Assembly (NCBI GenBank): GCA_022495995.1 | Contig: JAFEMH010001301.1 | Span: 310,001-374,000 of the forward strand | DNA from: Adenophora triphylla var. japonica | Lineage: Eukaryota; Streptophyta; Magnoliopsida; Asterales; Campanulaceae | Direction: 5' to 3' | Length of the DNA: 64,000 nucleotides | Shown here: piece by piece, positions 1 through 10,547 of the stretch | Numbering within the stretch: position 1 is the stretch's first letter | Layout: each line of letters opens with the position of its first letter | The notes under the pieces: model-generated | Told to the model about the DNA's origin: nothing | Databases searched by the model: none | The model's input: only the letters and a program-made list of their open reading frames with translations | Position numbers and translations under genes: made by a program

Positions 1-3000
1 CTCGGCTTTCATCTCATCAATGTCATAAGATGTCTCATCGAGAATGAGCTTATTTATCGCATCGCCAATCACATTGCCCACCGGTTTAGGCATGTCTTTA
101 AATTTATGGAAGACCGCTGCAATTCTCGATCAAGTAACTTCTCAATTTCCGCCAAAGCAAGATTCTGGACACTGTTCATTAATTAATTTCAAACGAAATT
201 ATAAAAAACAAAATAAATATATTAATATAGATAAATATATAGAATCATATTGTATAAGCTGTAAAGTAGAAATAAAATCATAATTGATATTTATTGTAAA
301 ACAAATATGTAAACATGGAACGGAATACCGGATTATCGTGCATCCTCCGATACTTGTACTACATATCATCGGTTAATAAGTGCCAAGTCTTCTCCCATTA
401 CCTCTCCCGGATTCGACATACTATTAGATAGTAGCAACATAGAAAATAGTCTTCTCAGACTATCGGGCAACCTCCAATGACTCGCTTCTATAATTCCATC
501 AACATATTCCTTGTCATCATCTAATAATCCCAGAGCGTAACATGCAGATTTGAAATCGGGATGAACAACGCGATTCTGATTCTCAAATCCTTGAATTCCA
601 TGGCACCCGCTACATGATTTAACATTATCCTGAGGTAATACAATTCTCCGCAATTCATTGGAACATGATAAATACGCCCCACTGCAAAACGTTTATCTTT
701 CCTCGGACGCCATTCACGTTTAGGTTTATCCCATACGAAATGATGAGGAAATTCACGGTATTTATATATCCGAGCATACGAATGAATCTTGTTATACTCC
801 ATCCACTTCATAAATTGAGATTCTTTAAGCTGTCTCTTTATCCAAAACATCGGGAAGAAAGTCTCCGTCCTTGAAGGGATACTATGATCACCCTCAGTGA
901 AAAGCCAAGCGCTCGACGGGAGGGGTCCGATAATGTATGTCGAATCCGAAAATCCTCCACATAGCTTCACACGCAGAGACATATCGACAATCAATTTGCC
1001 TTTTCACCTCATCGTTTTCGATTGCAAGGCATATCCTGTCGGTTCCCTTGTTTATATACTTGAACAAATACTTGATTGCCTTGCTCTGATTGCAGTACTC
1101 GACATTTATGTGAGCTTCGTACTTTAGCAAAAGATATGGATTGAATGGGACAACTGAACGATTGTCGAGAGCAACTCCACTCTTATCAATTATGAAACCC
1201 GTGTCTCTTTGCCTATATACATGATACCCATTCTCATCTACACGAGTGCGATCATTGAATGATTTAGGGAATTTTTTTGAGCACTTGTTGTGATCCATAC
1301 ACGGAGATTTAGGATTAGCAGCACCACATGGTCCATGCAACATATATTCAGCAACTGCCTCGTATAATCTAGGATATTTCTCCTTGTCAGGAATCTCAGC
1401 AATAATCCACTTGTCAATATCTTCAGGATTATGACCCTGATCCTGGCGGTTAAGAAAGAGAAGAATATGAGCATGGGGAAGGCCCCTCTTCTGAAACTCC
1501 ACCGTGTATATAACTGCATGAATCAATTAACAAAATAAGAGGAACATGCTAATAAAAAAAATATAAATGACAAAACAATAAGAGGAAAACAAATAATATT
1601 TAAAGATTTACTTACTTGCTTTTGGGGTGCCAAATACTTGGCCTTCCTTGAAATCTGCAATCATCTGATTAAGCTTCATTCTAAATACCCTGTTTAATAC
1701 ATCAGGCCTATCCTCAGGCCTATTGCCATATTTTTTACAGAATCTCGTAATCTCCGGCCATTTAGGATTACACGTAAATGTTATGAAAAGTGACGGATAC
1801 CCGGTCCATTTACATATAGCGAGAGAATCCTGGTAATTTTGAGTCATCCACCGCTGCCCGCCGGTATAAGTGGATGGCAATATAACTCGTCTCCCAGATG
1901 CTTCGCCGGTACCTCCCCTTACCGATGCATCCGACAGATTTTTATAAGTTTCCATCCGAAGAGTAGGCTGATTATGACGTATCCATTGAAGCCTCTGTGT
2001 ATCCATCATAACATATGCATCAACCATAAATTGCTGCAGCAACCGACCGCTTCTCATAAGCTGTGATCCTTCTCTTATCCTCTCCTGAAGTCGAAAAGAT
2101 AAAAAATCTTTTAGTGACAAACTTGATCTCTTTGCCCCGGGAGGTTTATTTCTCGGAATGTCTGTGAAATATCCATCTTCACCGTATACAAATAACAGAG
2201 GATAATGTAGAGGAAGGTAAGATTTATCAAATTCATGAATATGTTTCAGATCCCCATTCTGCTTTTCAATAACAATGTCCCTAACATCACCCGAATCATC
2301 AATATCACCTTCAATTATAGCAATGACCTCTCGAGGTCATTTCGGCATATTAAATGGTTTACCATCTCTACCCCGCTTCCTATAAGCCTCAATTTAATAT
2401 CTTTCTTCATTCCAATATTTGCTCTGGCCATTCTGTACGTCTGTGCATAAGGGTTATGCACATCTATCATATTTTTCAAATCAGCAACAAATGACTCATC
2501 GAATGGAGAAGGCTTATCTTTATCTTTCCTGCTTGTGTGAAAGAATCAGACATATAAATAGAAGATAGTCATACAATATATGTAATATAAATTATAATTC
2601 TCAAATAATTAAATAAAAACGTACCTGAAAGCATTAATTCTATTTTTAACTTCATTATCCGTGTCATAGATATAAAGCTGAGAGAAACGGGGGGGATGGC
2701 CGTCATTAGGCAATAAAGAACCTATCATATGATCATTCTTTCCTTTCAATTTAAACGAATAAGGACCACGACCATTGTTTATGCCATGTCCAACTGCACC
2801 GGTCATTGAAGTGAATGCGAACATAGAATTGTACGCTCGAATATTGTCTTTATAATTTTTACTCTTTTCATGCTTGTTCTCTAAGAGATCACTCAATAAC
2901 TTAGGTGGCTGCACTAATGGCTCAATCTGAACTTTTCCATTCATGCAGCATAATGAAAATTTAGGCTGTGTTGATGCTTGAGTACTTTTTAACCTTTCAT

Positions 3001-4399
3001 CATACCAGAACATCGCACCACATTCCGCACATTCGTACTCCGGATCGCCTATATCCCCATAAACTACAATATATTGATAAATATTTAAATTATGTAAGTA
3101 ATTCATTGGCTATACTGTCCAAATAATAATGTAATATATACTTGAGAAAAAATAATAATAATAAACACCTGTATTATATTGTTCGTCCGAATCTTTTTCC
3201 TTTCTACCGACGCGCGCTTTCTTGGATTTTTCCTTCTGATTTATTAACGACTCACTTATTGACACATTCATGCGAGAATTGTTTATAAACGCGGATTCTG
3301 TATACAAATAGAATAGATGACTTAGTATTAATGAAATATTTTATCATAAAATATTGAATAATAATTTGTGATAATAAATAGTTTTATTTAAAAATATCAA
3401 ATGTTGAACAATTAAAAAAAATCATTACCTAAATTCACAGTAGGAGATAATAATGTTATATTATTTGCTACTGTTACACTATCTGTTCCTACAATGTCAA
3501 AAGAATGTTAAGAACGATTAATATATTTATTTTAGCTCTTTAAAATATATAGTTGACTAAAAAACAGCCAACATATAACTTACCAGATATAGGACTGAAT
3601 CTATCAACCTCCAAATTTATCTTTGAAGATTCCAAAATAGAAGAAGCTACCTTTCTTGGTCTCCCGATTTTTCTTTTCCCACCGTCTTTTAACAAATTTG
3701 TCGTGATAGAATCCAAAGAAGAATAAATAGTTTTTCTCGGTCGTCCAATTTTTTTTGGCTCAAGGAGCGTGCCATGGAAAGTGTTATGTACACTTGATGC
3801 CATGCTCGTAAATTTAGCTGATTAAGAAAAATAATTATTCTTCAATAAAAGATTATTAAGAAATTAAAAATAAAAATAAAATAGGAAAAATTTTGTAAAA
3901 TAACAAAGAAAATCATACATATAGATCCACGGTCGTGAGTTGAATTAGGAGTAAGATTTTCATTTGTTTGGTTCACATCAATACCTGTATATCAAGTATT
4001 ATTATCTTACAATTTTTTTTTTAGAATTTATATTTATAATGAAAATACTTCAAAATTGACAAAATTCAATAACATATTACCTTGAGCCGTAATACAACTT
4101 TGATGATTACTCGGTGAAATCAAATGACTACCCGATGATAAGTCCACTAAATATAAAAATAAATTCATTTAAAATGATAGTAAAAAAATAAATATAAAAT
4201 CAAGCATTCTTATAATTTAATTTTATACACATGATATTAATGGATATGCTAAAATAATAATAATAATAAAGTAAATAATAAAATTACCATTAGAAATATC
4301 CGCCAATGATAATCGTTGAGAAGATCGTTGCGATAAATTAATGGAATCGTTGTCCACATCAGTAAGAGGCGTTTTTCTTTTCATAGATGCTCTATACAT
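1..4399 (-). pseudogene. Helitron RepHel (rolling-circle replicase-helicase), partial, broken
   Basis: This is the replicase-helicase of a plant Helitron, which nicks and copies DNA by rolling circle. Reading the minus strand, short N-terminal exons near 4399-4290, 4148-4083, 3985-3922, 3820-3584 and 3306-3160 lead into a cysteine-rich exon (about 3070-2625, CAECG and FSLCC). The Helitron_like_N part follows at 2540-1613 and 1517-894. The HUH nuclease motif is visible as LPHAH at about 1484-1467. The tyrosine motif YLFKYINKG is at about 1070-1044. Residues of the PIF1 helicase entry (KPVGNVIGDAINKLILDE) are readable at about 100-30, so the helicase continues past the left edge. Damage includes an in-frame TGA at 2339-2337, a break after VERLAFH near 894, and frame changes around 840-545. 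The catalytic motifs survive but the gene cannot encode a full protein. The start at 4399 (or 4384) is chosen because the MKRKTPL...LADISN opening resembles other plant Helitron N termini. Confidence 0.88.
3584..3820 (-). other. Double AT-hook exon of the Helitron Rep gene
   Basis: This exon of the RepHel gene carries two AT-hook motifs, KKIGRPRKT and KRKIGRPRKV, about 30 residues apart. The GRP core with flanking basic residues is the known AT-hook signature for binding the minor groove of AT-rich DNA. The exon ends at a good GT donor (3583-3582). It may help the replicase bind its AT-rich DNA; that role is inferred. Confidence 0.65.
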
Positions 4400-4568
4400 T
4401 TGTATAATCTAAAAAAAAACTCAAATATTAATGAACATATATTTAGATAATGTTAATAATTTAAGAAAAGTCTAAAAATAAATAAAAATAAAATAACAAA
4501 AAAAGAAAAAAATAAAAGAAAAATAATGTAAATAATTTAAGAACAGTCTAAAAAAAAGTAAATAATTA

Positions 4569-4660
4569 CTCCCTCCGTCCCAGCCCAGTGTAAATTTATT
4601 TCCCTTTTGGTCCGTTCCAGCCCAGTGTAAACTGCCATAAATGGCATGTACTTTATTATT
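4569..4660. mobile_element. Left end of a Tc1/mariner (Stowaway-like) element
   Basis: The sequence starts CTCCCTCCGTCCCA directly after a TA dinucleotide (4567-4568), the hallmark end of plant mariner elements. Inside it, CCAGCCCAGTGTAAA occurs twice as a direct repeat about 36 bases apart, like duplicated transposase-binding sites. I found no matching right end downstream, so the element is truncated or rearranged. A tandem duplication of about 41 bp (TTTCCCAAAAATCCCTACCC core) follows at about 4776-4857. Confidence 0.6.
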
Positions 4661-5038
4661 TTATATTCTCCCTACCCCACCCATTTAATCCCTAACTACC
4701 CATTAATAACACCCAATTACCCATTTTTCATAATTAATCTAATCCTAATTAAATGCCCATCAGTTACCCAAACACCCAAACATTTCCCAAAAATCCCTAC
4801 CCCCATTTACGCCCAAACATTTCCCAAAAATCCCTACCCCCATTTACGCCATTCAGTTCAGTGTTCTTCATTTTCTTTTTTGAAGAAACCCTAAGAAACA
4901 TTGGCCCAATTGAAATGAGGAAAGGGTTAGATGGTATCCGTAGTTTGGAAGAGGGGTGAGCCTGAGAGGTAGGCCGGCGTGAGTACAATCAGAGAGAGAA
5001 GAGACTGAGATTCAGATAAGGGATCAATCGTTTGGAAA

Positions 5039-5238
5039 GATGTTGGGAGGTGGGAATGGAGTAGGGAGAATGTTCGTGTCTTCGTGAGGTACATGGCAAA
5101 GGAAAGGGCACCAAATTTGAGTATGATAAACCCTAAAGTGAACCATCAGGAGGCTGTTTCCATCGCCGAAGGTCTTTACAACGTCATCAAGCATAACTCC
5201 ATCTCTAACACTTGGAACCATGTGAAGGTCAGTCACAG
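5039..5238 (+). pseudogene. First-exon fragment of an unassigned plant gene
   Basis: A plus-strand reading beginning at ATG 5090 gives MAKERAPNLSMINPKVNHQE followed by AVSIAEGLYNVIKHN and NTWNHVK. It ends at a good splice donor, AAG|GTCAGT, near 5228. The composition and the donor look like a real first coding exon with a 5' leader (4880-5089) that has GA-rich tracts. A second frame upstream (MLGGGNGVGRMFVSS) suggests the original start was further 5' and a frameshift now separates the two. No second exon could be joined, so I treat it as a captured or decayed fragment. I do not recognise the family with enough confidence to name it. It lies opposite in strand to the surrounding Helitron genes. 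Confidence 0.4.
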
Positions 5239-5913
5239 TAAGCCAAACTCCTTTCGTTTTCTATTTTCACTTCCCAATTTGATTTTGAATACCAGGCCCG
5301 CCGGCAGTTTTAATCTTTAATAAGATTTAGAAAATGGTTAGTGTTTTATAATTTGGGTCTGTTTGTATATAAAGATCTTTTATTCCCCTTAAAAAACAAC
5401 AACAATTCCCTCTGTGAACTTTCAGTTTTACAATTGGGTTTTGTGGACCGATCCTTCATTGGAGCTACATAATTTTTCTTGGACTTTTGATCTAAAGGCA
5501 AGTAATGCAAACTTTGATTGATTTCTTGTGCTTTATGATGGAAATATTTGTTGAATCTTTGCTTTCTGTTAGAAGATTTTGAGGGATTTAAGTTACTGTT
5601 CTTTCTTGTTTTTCTTTCACTTTCCCTGTTTGTAGCTTTCTTGGACACAAAGAGTACCACCCCATAACTCATATGAGGTCCCTCTATGGTCCTACATCAC
5701 CTGGGTAGGGGTTGCATCATTCGCCTAAGAAGGGTGTAAGAATTGGAAATATAGTGATACTTTGACACCAAATAAGATAGATGGGAAAATGAGTGATGAC
5801 TACACAATACGACCTAATATCAAATTAGCAACTGGAACAAATATATCTATAAGATTTGGGGTAAATAAGGAACAAATTACAGAACTTGTAAACAAATAAG
5901 GGAGTTATTCTTA
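5239..5913. other. Unassigned AT-rich spacer
   Basis: No coding domain was recognised here. Several possible splice sites occur but no exon could be linked to the fragment at 5039-5238 or to the RepHel gene. Confidence 0.4.
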
Positions 5914-6075
5914 CCTTGTGTTGATTCTTGAACTACAACAATGGAGCTTTCTTCCTCCTTCTTCTTCCTTCTTTTTTCTCACTGCCGTGCTCTCTCTCTC
6001 TCTCCGATTATCTCTATATGCGGCTCCCCTAATCTATATGTCGTCTCTCTGCAAAGAATTACAGAGAGATTTATA
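5910..6075 (-). promoter_or_regulatory. Possible 5' leader exon on the minus strand
   Basis: On the minus strand this stretch is a GA-rich leader (GAGAGAGAGAGAGC then AGAAGGAAGAAGAAGG) ending at a strong splice donor CAAG|GTAAGAA near 5914. It lies upstream of the RepHel gene and could be its 5' untranslated exon, with the mariner end and the plus-strand fragment sitting in the following intron. This is inference from position only. Confidence 0.3.
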
Positions 6076-6714
6076 TATAATTTCGATGTCAGATTATCCT
6101 AAATTTCAATTAGATTATCAGAATTTTTGATCCAAATTTTCGGATTTATCAACTAAAAAACACTTATCCTAATTTCGGATTTTAAAAAAAAAAAAAAAAC
6201 ACTTATCCTATATTTTTTAATTAAAATCTAGAATAAAAATAAGTTGGAAATGAAATTTGTTTTTATCAAAAATTATAACAAATATCCTCTACATTATCTT
6301 ATCTTTTAATAAAAATGAGTTTGAATTATTAAAACATTGTTACAGTTAAATATAATCTAGAAATTTAAAGTTAGATATATCTTATCAAAATTTTAAATTT
6401 TATCTAAATTTCAATTGCATTATCAGAATTTTTGCTTCGGATTCTTTATTTTGTTATTGTTTTGTTATTGTACAAATTTATTGGCTGTTTTACTTTCTTG
6501 GATTATTGATATACTTCAAAAAGGTCAAATTTTTTTTATCGGAATTGATGTTGATGACTGATTTGGAAAAATATTTCTGCTTGCTTAAGTACATGTGAAA
6601 TAAAACTGTAACCAATGATGGAAAACATATATTCTGCAGAATTAAATGTAGATGTTATTGGATGTGTAATTCAAGAACTATATCTTTGCATGTGTAATTT
6701 GAAAAAACAACTAA

Positions 6715-6810
6715 TATTATTAAAAAAAACATCCTAATAAATCAAAACAAACAACTAAACCTAAATGTAATCTTCAAACAAAATCATATAACCAAACGGT
6801 ACTATTAAAA
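6715..6810. repeat. Repeat shared with 12985-13058 (copy 1)
   Basis: This stretch lies just 3' of the RPA1-like gene. Its parts ACATCCTAATAAATC, ACAACTAAACCTAAATGTAA and ATAACCAAACGGTACTATT recur in the same order and orientation at 12985-13058, just 3' of the F-box gene. The copy here has a short extra insert before ATAACC. It is a dispersed repeat, probably part of the same Helitron family. Confidence 0.7.
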
Positions 6811-6883
6811 AAACAAAAAACAAATATTGCACTGAGTGAAAAAAGTTGAGAGACTGAATACGATGCTAAAAAATCCTTGTTTC

Positions 6884-9374
6884 CTATTTATCCAATTTCT
6901 CTTGTTTAATTTGCTTGATTCCCTTCGTAACAGACAATTGTATCTCTTCATCATTGGAAGTAGTATCTAACAAACATTTTTGTGGAGTGAGTGATATTGA
7001 AGAACTGTCACACATAGATTCCAAATGCTTATCCTACATAATAAAAACGTAAATTAACATGATCATAAAAACCAAACTCTCATAATAAAATTGAAGTGGA
7101 AAAATAAAAAGTAAACTATGGATAAAAAGAAATTTACCTCATTATTGCAGTTCAAACTGGTCACAATTTCTATTCCATGATTCAATTTGGAAGCAACCTC
7201 CTAAAGTTTAAAACAATTAATGGTTATGAGTTTGAGCTTTTGTCTAAAGCTAATGTGATGTATTTTCTACTTACATTATCATGTATGAGTGATAAAAACT
7301 GGGCGATGATATCTTCATCCTCTGATAATTGCTTTACTGTGAAAGTTCGTTTATCTTGATCAGTATCTACAGTTCTTTGGTCAACATCAATCCTGAATAA
7401 GCATCGTCTTTCAAACATTTTTCGAAAAGATTCAGGTAGTTGGCCCTGTTGAACATAATGTTATAGGAACATTATTTTACATCTATTATAAAGTATTAAT
7501 CTATCTAATAAAAAAATAACAACAAATTATCTACCTCTGAGACATCGGCAAGAACTACAGGAGCAGACATTTCGAGCAAAGAAGATGCTGTCGCATCGAA
7601 TAAAACAAAGTGTGTCTCAGCTAGATCTATATCATTCATATCAGTGACCAAAATCCTGATTTTGAACCTAAAAAAAATAGTTACACAATTAGTTCGAATG
7701 AAGATAATGATTATACATCTTTTTTATTTGTATATATATATATATATATATAATCAATTCCGTCAATTACCTAGGGATAGCATTGCCATAAGTTGTCTTG
7801 CATTTAGGACAGTTTTTACTGCTCTTTTCAAAGCCTTTAGCACACTTTATATTGCTACACCCATCATAATACCAGGTGGCATATGAATCCACATCCGATA
7901 TGGTTGCCAATACGGAGTATACGCCAACCTAATAAAAATGATTATAGTAAAAAAGATTAATGTTGATTCAAGAATATTTAAATGAGTATAACCATAAATA
8001 AAAAATTAAGTATATTTATAATATACCTCTGTACATGTGAGCAAATCACCAATTGTCTTGAGTTCTTTTTTTTTCAACCACATATCACTATTTATACGAC
8101 TACTATCATTAGTGGTAATAGTCAAAGTACGACTAACCGATGAAGATCCAGTTTCACGCCTGTAAAAGTGATATATGTAAATTAACATAACCATACAAAT
8201 GTGTATATCAAATTCATGGATTCTTATAAAGGTTTAGTGTTCATTTACTTGCTAATATAATTCGCTACTTCAGGGAACGATGCATTAATATGCATCATTG
8301 AAGCATGCTTCATAGTACTAACTTTGGTTTTCCCTGTATAAATATTATAAAATTTACTCACATGATAATATGTCTTGAATCAGAAACGTAATTGCAGTAT
8401 AAGTAAATATACGTAAAAGATACCTTGGTATGTAGATAGCATTACAAACTGCAAAATCAAAATCACTGGGCCTTCCTCGTGTTGATCCCTATTGTCAATA
8501 TACTGTTTTAACTTATCTCCAAATGAGGCCCACAGGACGGCAGTCAACTCATTTCCACTGTCAAAATAGTAGAAAGTAAATTTAGAATATATCTTAATTA
8601 GTCACAAAATATATTAATTAACCTTTAAAGAATAAAATTATTGAAACACATACTCATTATCAATCAACTGAACATCTAGCTTTCTAGCATTAAACCTCTG
8701 CACAAACTCAAAATCTCTAAGAGGTAAAATCACCTCTCCAATCACATCTAGCAAATATTCAGCAAATGTAAGTAAATATAATAGTATAAACTTTTGTTTT
8801 ACCTGTATAAAGATAATCTATATAAGATCGGAAAAATAAAAATATGTGCGATTTATAGTTCTCACCGACTACAAAATCCAAATTCAAACTCCCAATTGTT
8901 TGAAAAGGCGTGAACTCGAAACTGTTATCTGGAATTTGGACAGACTTGTCGACTTCAGACACATCAGTCGCCAAACTCATACACAGTTTCCATTTGTGAT
9001 TTAGTATCGCCTTTTGCAATGGGTGAACACAGTTTTCTTCGACACCAAACTTTGAAATCTTTAGCAATTTACCTTCTTGAAACTTATTTGTCAATAGGGA
9101 AGGCAACTTGCTAGGGATCGTTGCTTGGATTTTAGATCCCTGTATAAAATATTAATTATCATTAATTAATTAATTATTTAATTAATTAAATATTAATAAC
9201 ATTTGAAAATAAATATATGAGATCTATTACCTCCTGATCAACCAATATCATTTCAGTTGATTTTTTTCCGTATTGTCCAATCAGCTCCCATTGACGTAAT
9301 ATGCGGACATTAACGCTGGATTGTTTAGTTTTCTTGTCAATTGATTTGACAGCAATCATACGGCTTGTAGCCAT
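6884..9374 (-). CDS. RPA1-like single-strand DNA-binding protein of a Helitron
   Basis: This encodes a replication protein A large-subunit homologue of the type carried by plant Helitrons; such proteins bind single-stranded DNA. Eleven exons with GT-AG borders can be joined on the minus strand: 9374-9231, 9139-8866, 8747-8654, 8557-8424, 8333-8249, 8159-8027, 7928-7771, 7667-7535, 7445-7275, 7200-7138 and 7033-6884. They sum to 1539 bases, 512 codons plus TAG, with phase kept at every junction. The N terminus (MATSRMIAVKSIDKKTKQSS) is an OB fold of the DUF223 type. A middle OB fold has RDQHEEGPVILILQF. The C-terminal Rep_fac-A_C zinc finger is visible in exon 7 as C-x4-C and CPKC, followed by GFEK and WYYDGC motifs. 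The tail ends KGIKQIKQEKLDK. It lies upstream of the decayed RepHel gene on the same strand. No stop or frameshift was seen, in contrast to Rep. Confidence 0.85.
7725..7752. repeat. (TA)n microsatellite in RPA1 intron
   Basis: A run of alternating TA lies in the intron between exons 7 and 8 of the RPA1-like gene. Confidence 0.85.
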
Positions 9375-10474
9375 TACCTGTGTTTTAACATGAGACAGAG
9401 AAGAGGCTCCATTAAACTCAAAGTGAGTCTAATTTTGACAGCAATCTTAAGTTTTAATTTTTTAAGAAAAACGTCAAAATTTGACCAAGGATAGTCCTGA
9501 ATTTGCATTATAGCTATGATCAACATCTGAACATTAAAAACCTAAACCTCTTGAAAAGCTAACAATTCAATAACCCCACATTATAATCTCATAATTGACT
9601 CCCAGCTTGCACCAATAAAATGTAATGTAAATCATGTCTTCTTCCATCCTTTTTTCCTATGGTTGTGAATATGTGCATGTCCCATAACAAAATGGTAGAT
9701 TCAAATCCAAAAATGCCCATGAATAAGATGTCAACTAATGCAAGAGAGTAATTGTGTATTTTATTATATTAAGGATGTGTAGTTACAGTGTGTTAAAGTC
9801 GACCGTTGGGGTACTGTGGTCATTAAAGCACATTCTCTGAAGTTATCCTCATCTCTCCTTACCAAGATGATGGAAAGGTTCGTCCTACCATCAAATGTCA
9901 AAAAATTGCCTATGGTTGAAATTGAAAAATATGAAGAAACGACTAAACATATCAAATATGCCTTCCACGTCTCATAATGTATCAACTATGTTACATGAAC
10001 TCTTCATTTTCACCAAAGTACCACCGTCGATATGACATGCCATGGGGTTGGTTCTGGCAGTTGGACACCTATATGTTATGTAAAATCTCAAAATTTTGGC
10101 AGGTCGAACACGTAGATCTGCACCCGTATCTGATTCTTGTATCCATGTCCATGTAACCTAGGTATCAATAGCTCTCAGCAAGAAATATTGTTCATTTGTG
10201 CCAGGAATCTAAGAACTCTGTGAAAAGTAAATTTGGATGTTAAATGTTCTGGTGGTACACTGCAACACAAACTTTGACACAAACACTGCTTTTATGTAGA
10301 TATATTTATGTTATGTCAGAATTAGATTTTTCATTCTAGTACACTGGAGAGTTAAACATATAATACTGTTCTAAGTGAAAGAAAATGAAACCTTTTGCAT
10401 GATTCAGATATACACAAATACATATATGATTATTTTGGTTATGGCGTTTCTTAATGTACCTAAATTTGTTTCAG
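9375..10474. other. Spacer upstream of RPA1; no gene recognised
   Basis: This AT-rich stretch holds the likely promoter of the RPA1-like gene on the minus strand. A 73-codon open frame at 9985-9764 (minus) has no recognisable domain, and I do not call it a gene. Confidence 0.4.
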
Positions 10475-10547
10475 GTTGATACATTCTTTGCTGTTGGGTC
10501 TCCTCTTGGTGTGTTTCTGTCGCTACAGAATGTTCGTTTTGGGATCG
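10475..10547 (+). pseudogene. Single captured exon of an SGR2-like DDHD phospholipase
   Basis: A 73-base exon reads VDTFFAVGSPLGVFLSLQNV then RFGIG. It is bounded by an acceptor (TTTGTTTCAG, ending 10474) and a donor (ATCG|GTAATGG). The peptide matches my knowledge of the conserved VDTFFAVGSPLGVFL segment of plant SHOOT GRAVITROPISM 2-like DDHD-domain phospholipases. Just after it, such proteins normally continue GKGQDYW, and here the reading is lost in intron-like DNA. No other SGR2 exon was found, so it is a stranded fragment carrying its flanking intron ends. It is the only fragment in the Helitron region, apart from the one at 5 kb, that lies on the plus strand. Confidence 0.6.

Noticed and set aside
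366..653. Small minus-strand reading as a separate gene
   Set aside because: Its residues (YALGLLDDDKEYVDGIIEAS) belong to the Helitron Rep protein in a shifted frame.
4646..4959. Plus-strand Pro/Tyr-rich readings after the mariner end
   Set aside because: They come from a noncoding CCCA-rich stretch with a 41-bp tandem duplication.
9764..9985. Minus-strand reading of 73 residues upstream of RPA1
   Set aside because: No domain, splice partner or conserved motif was recognised.
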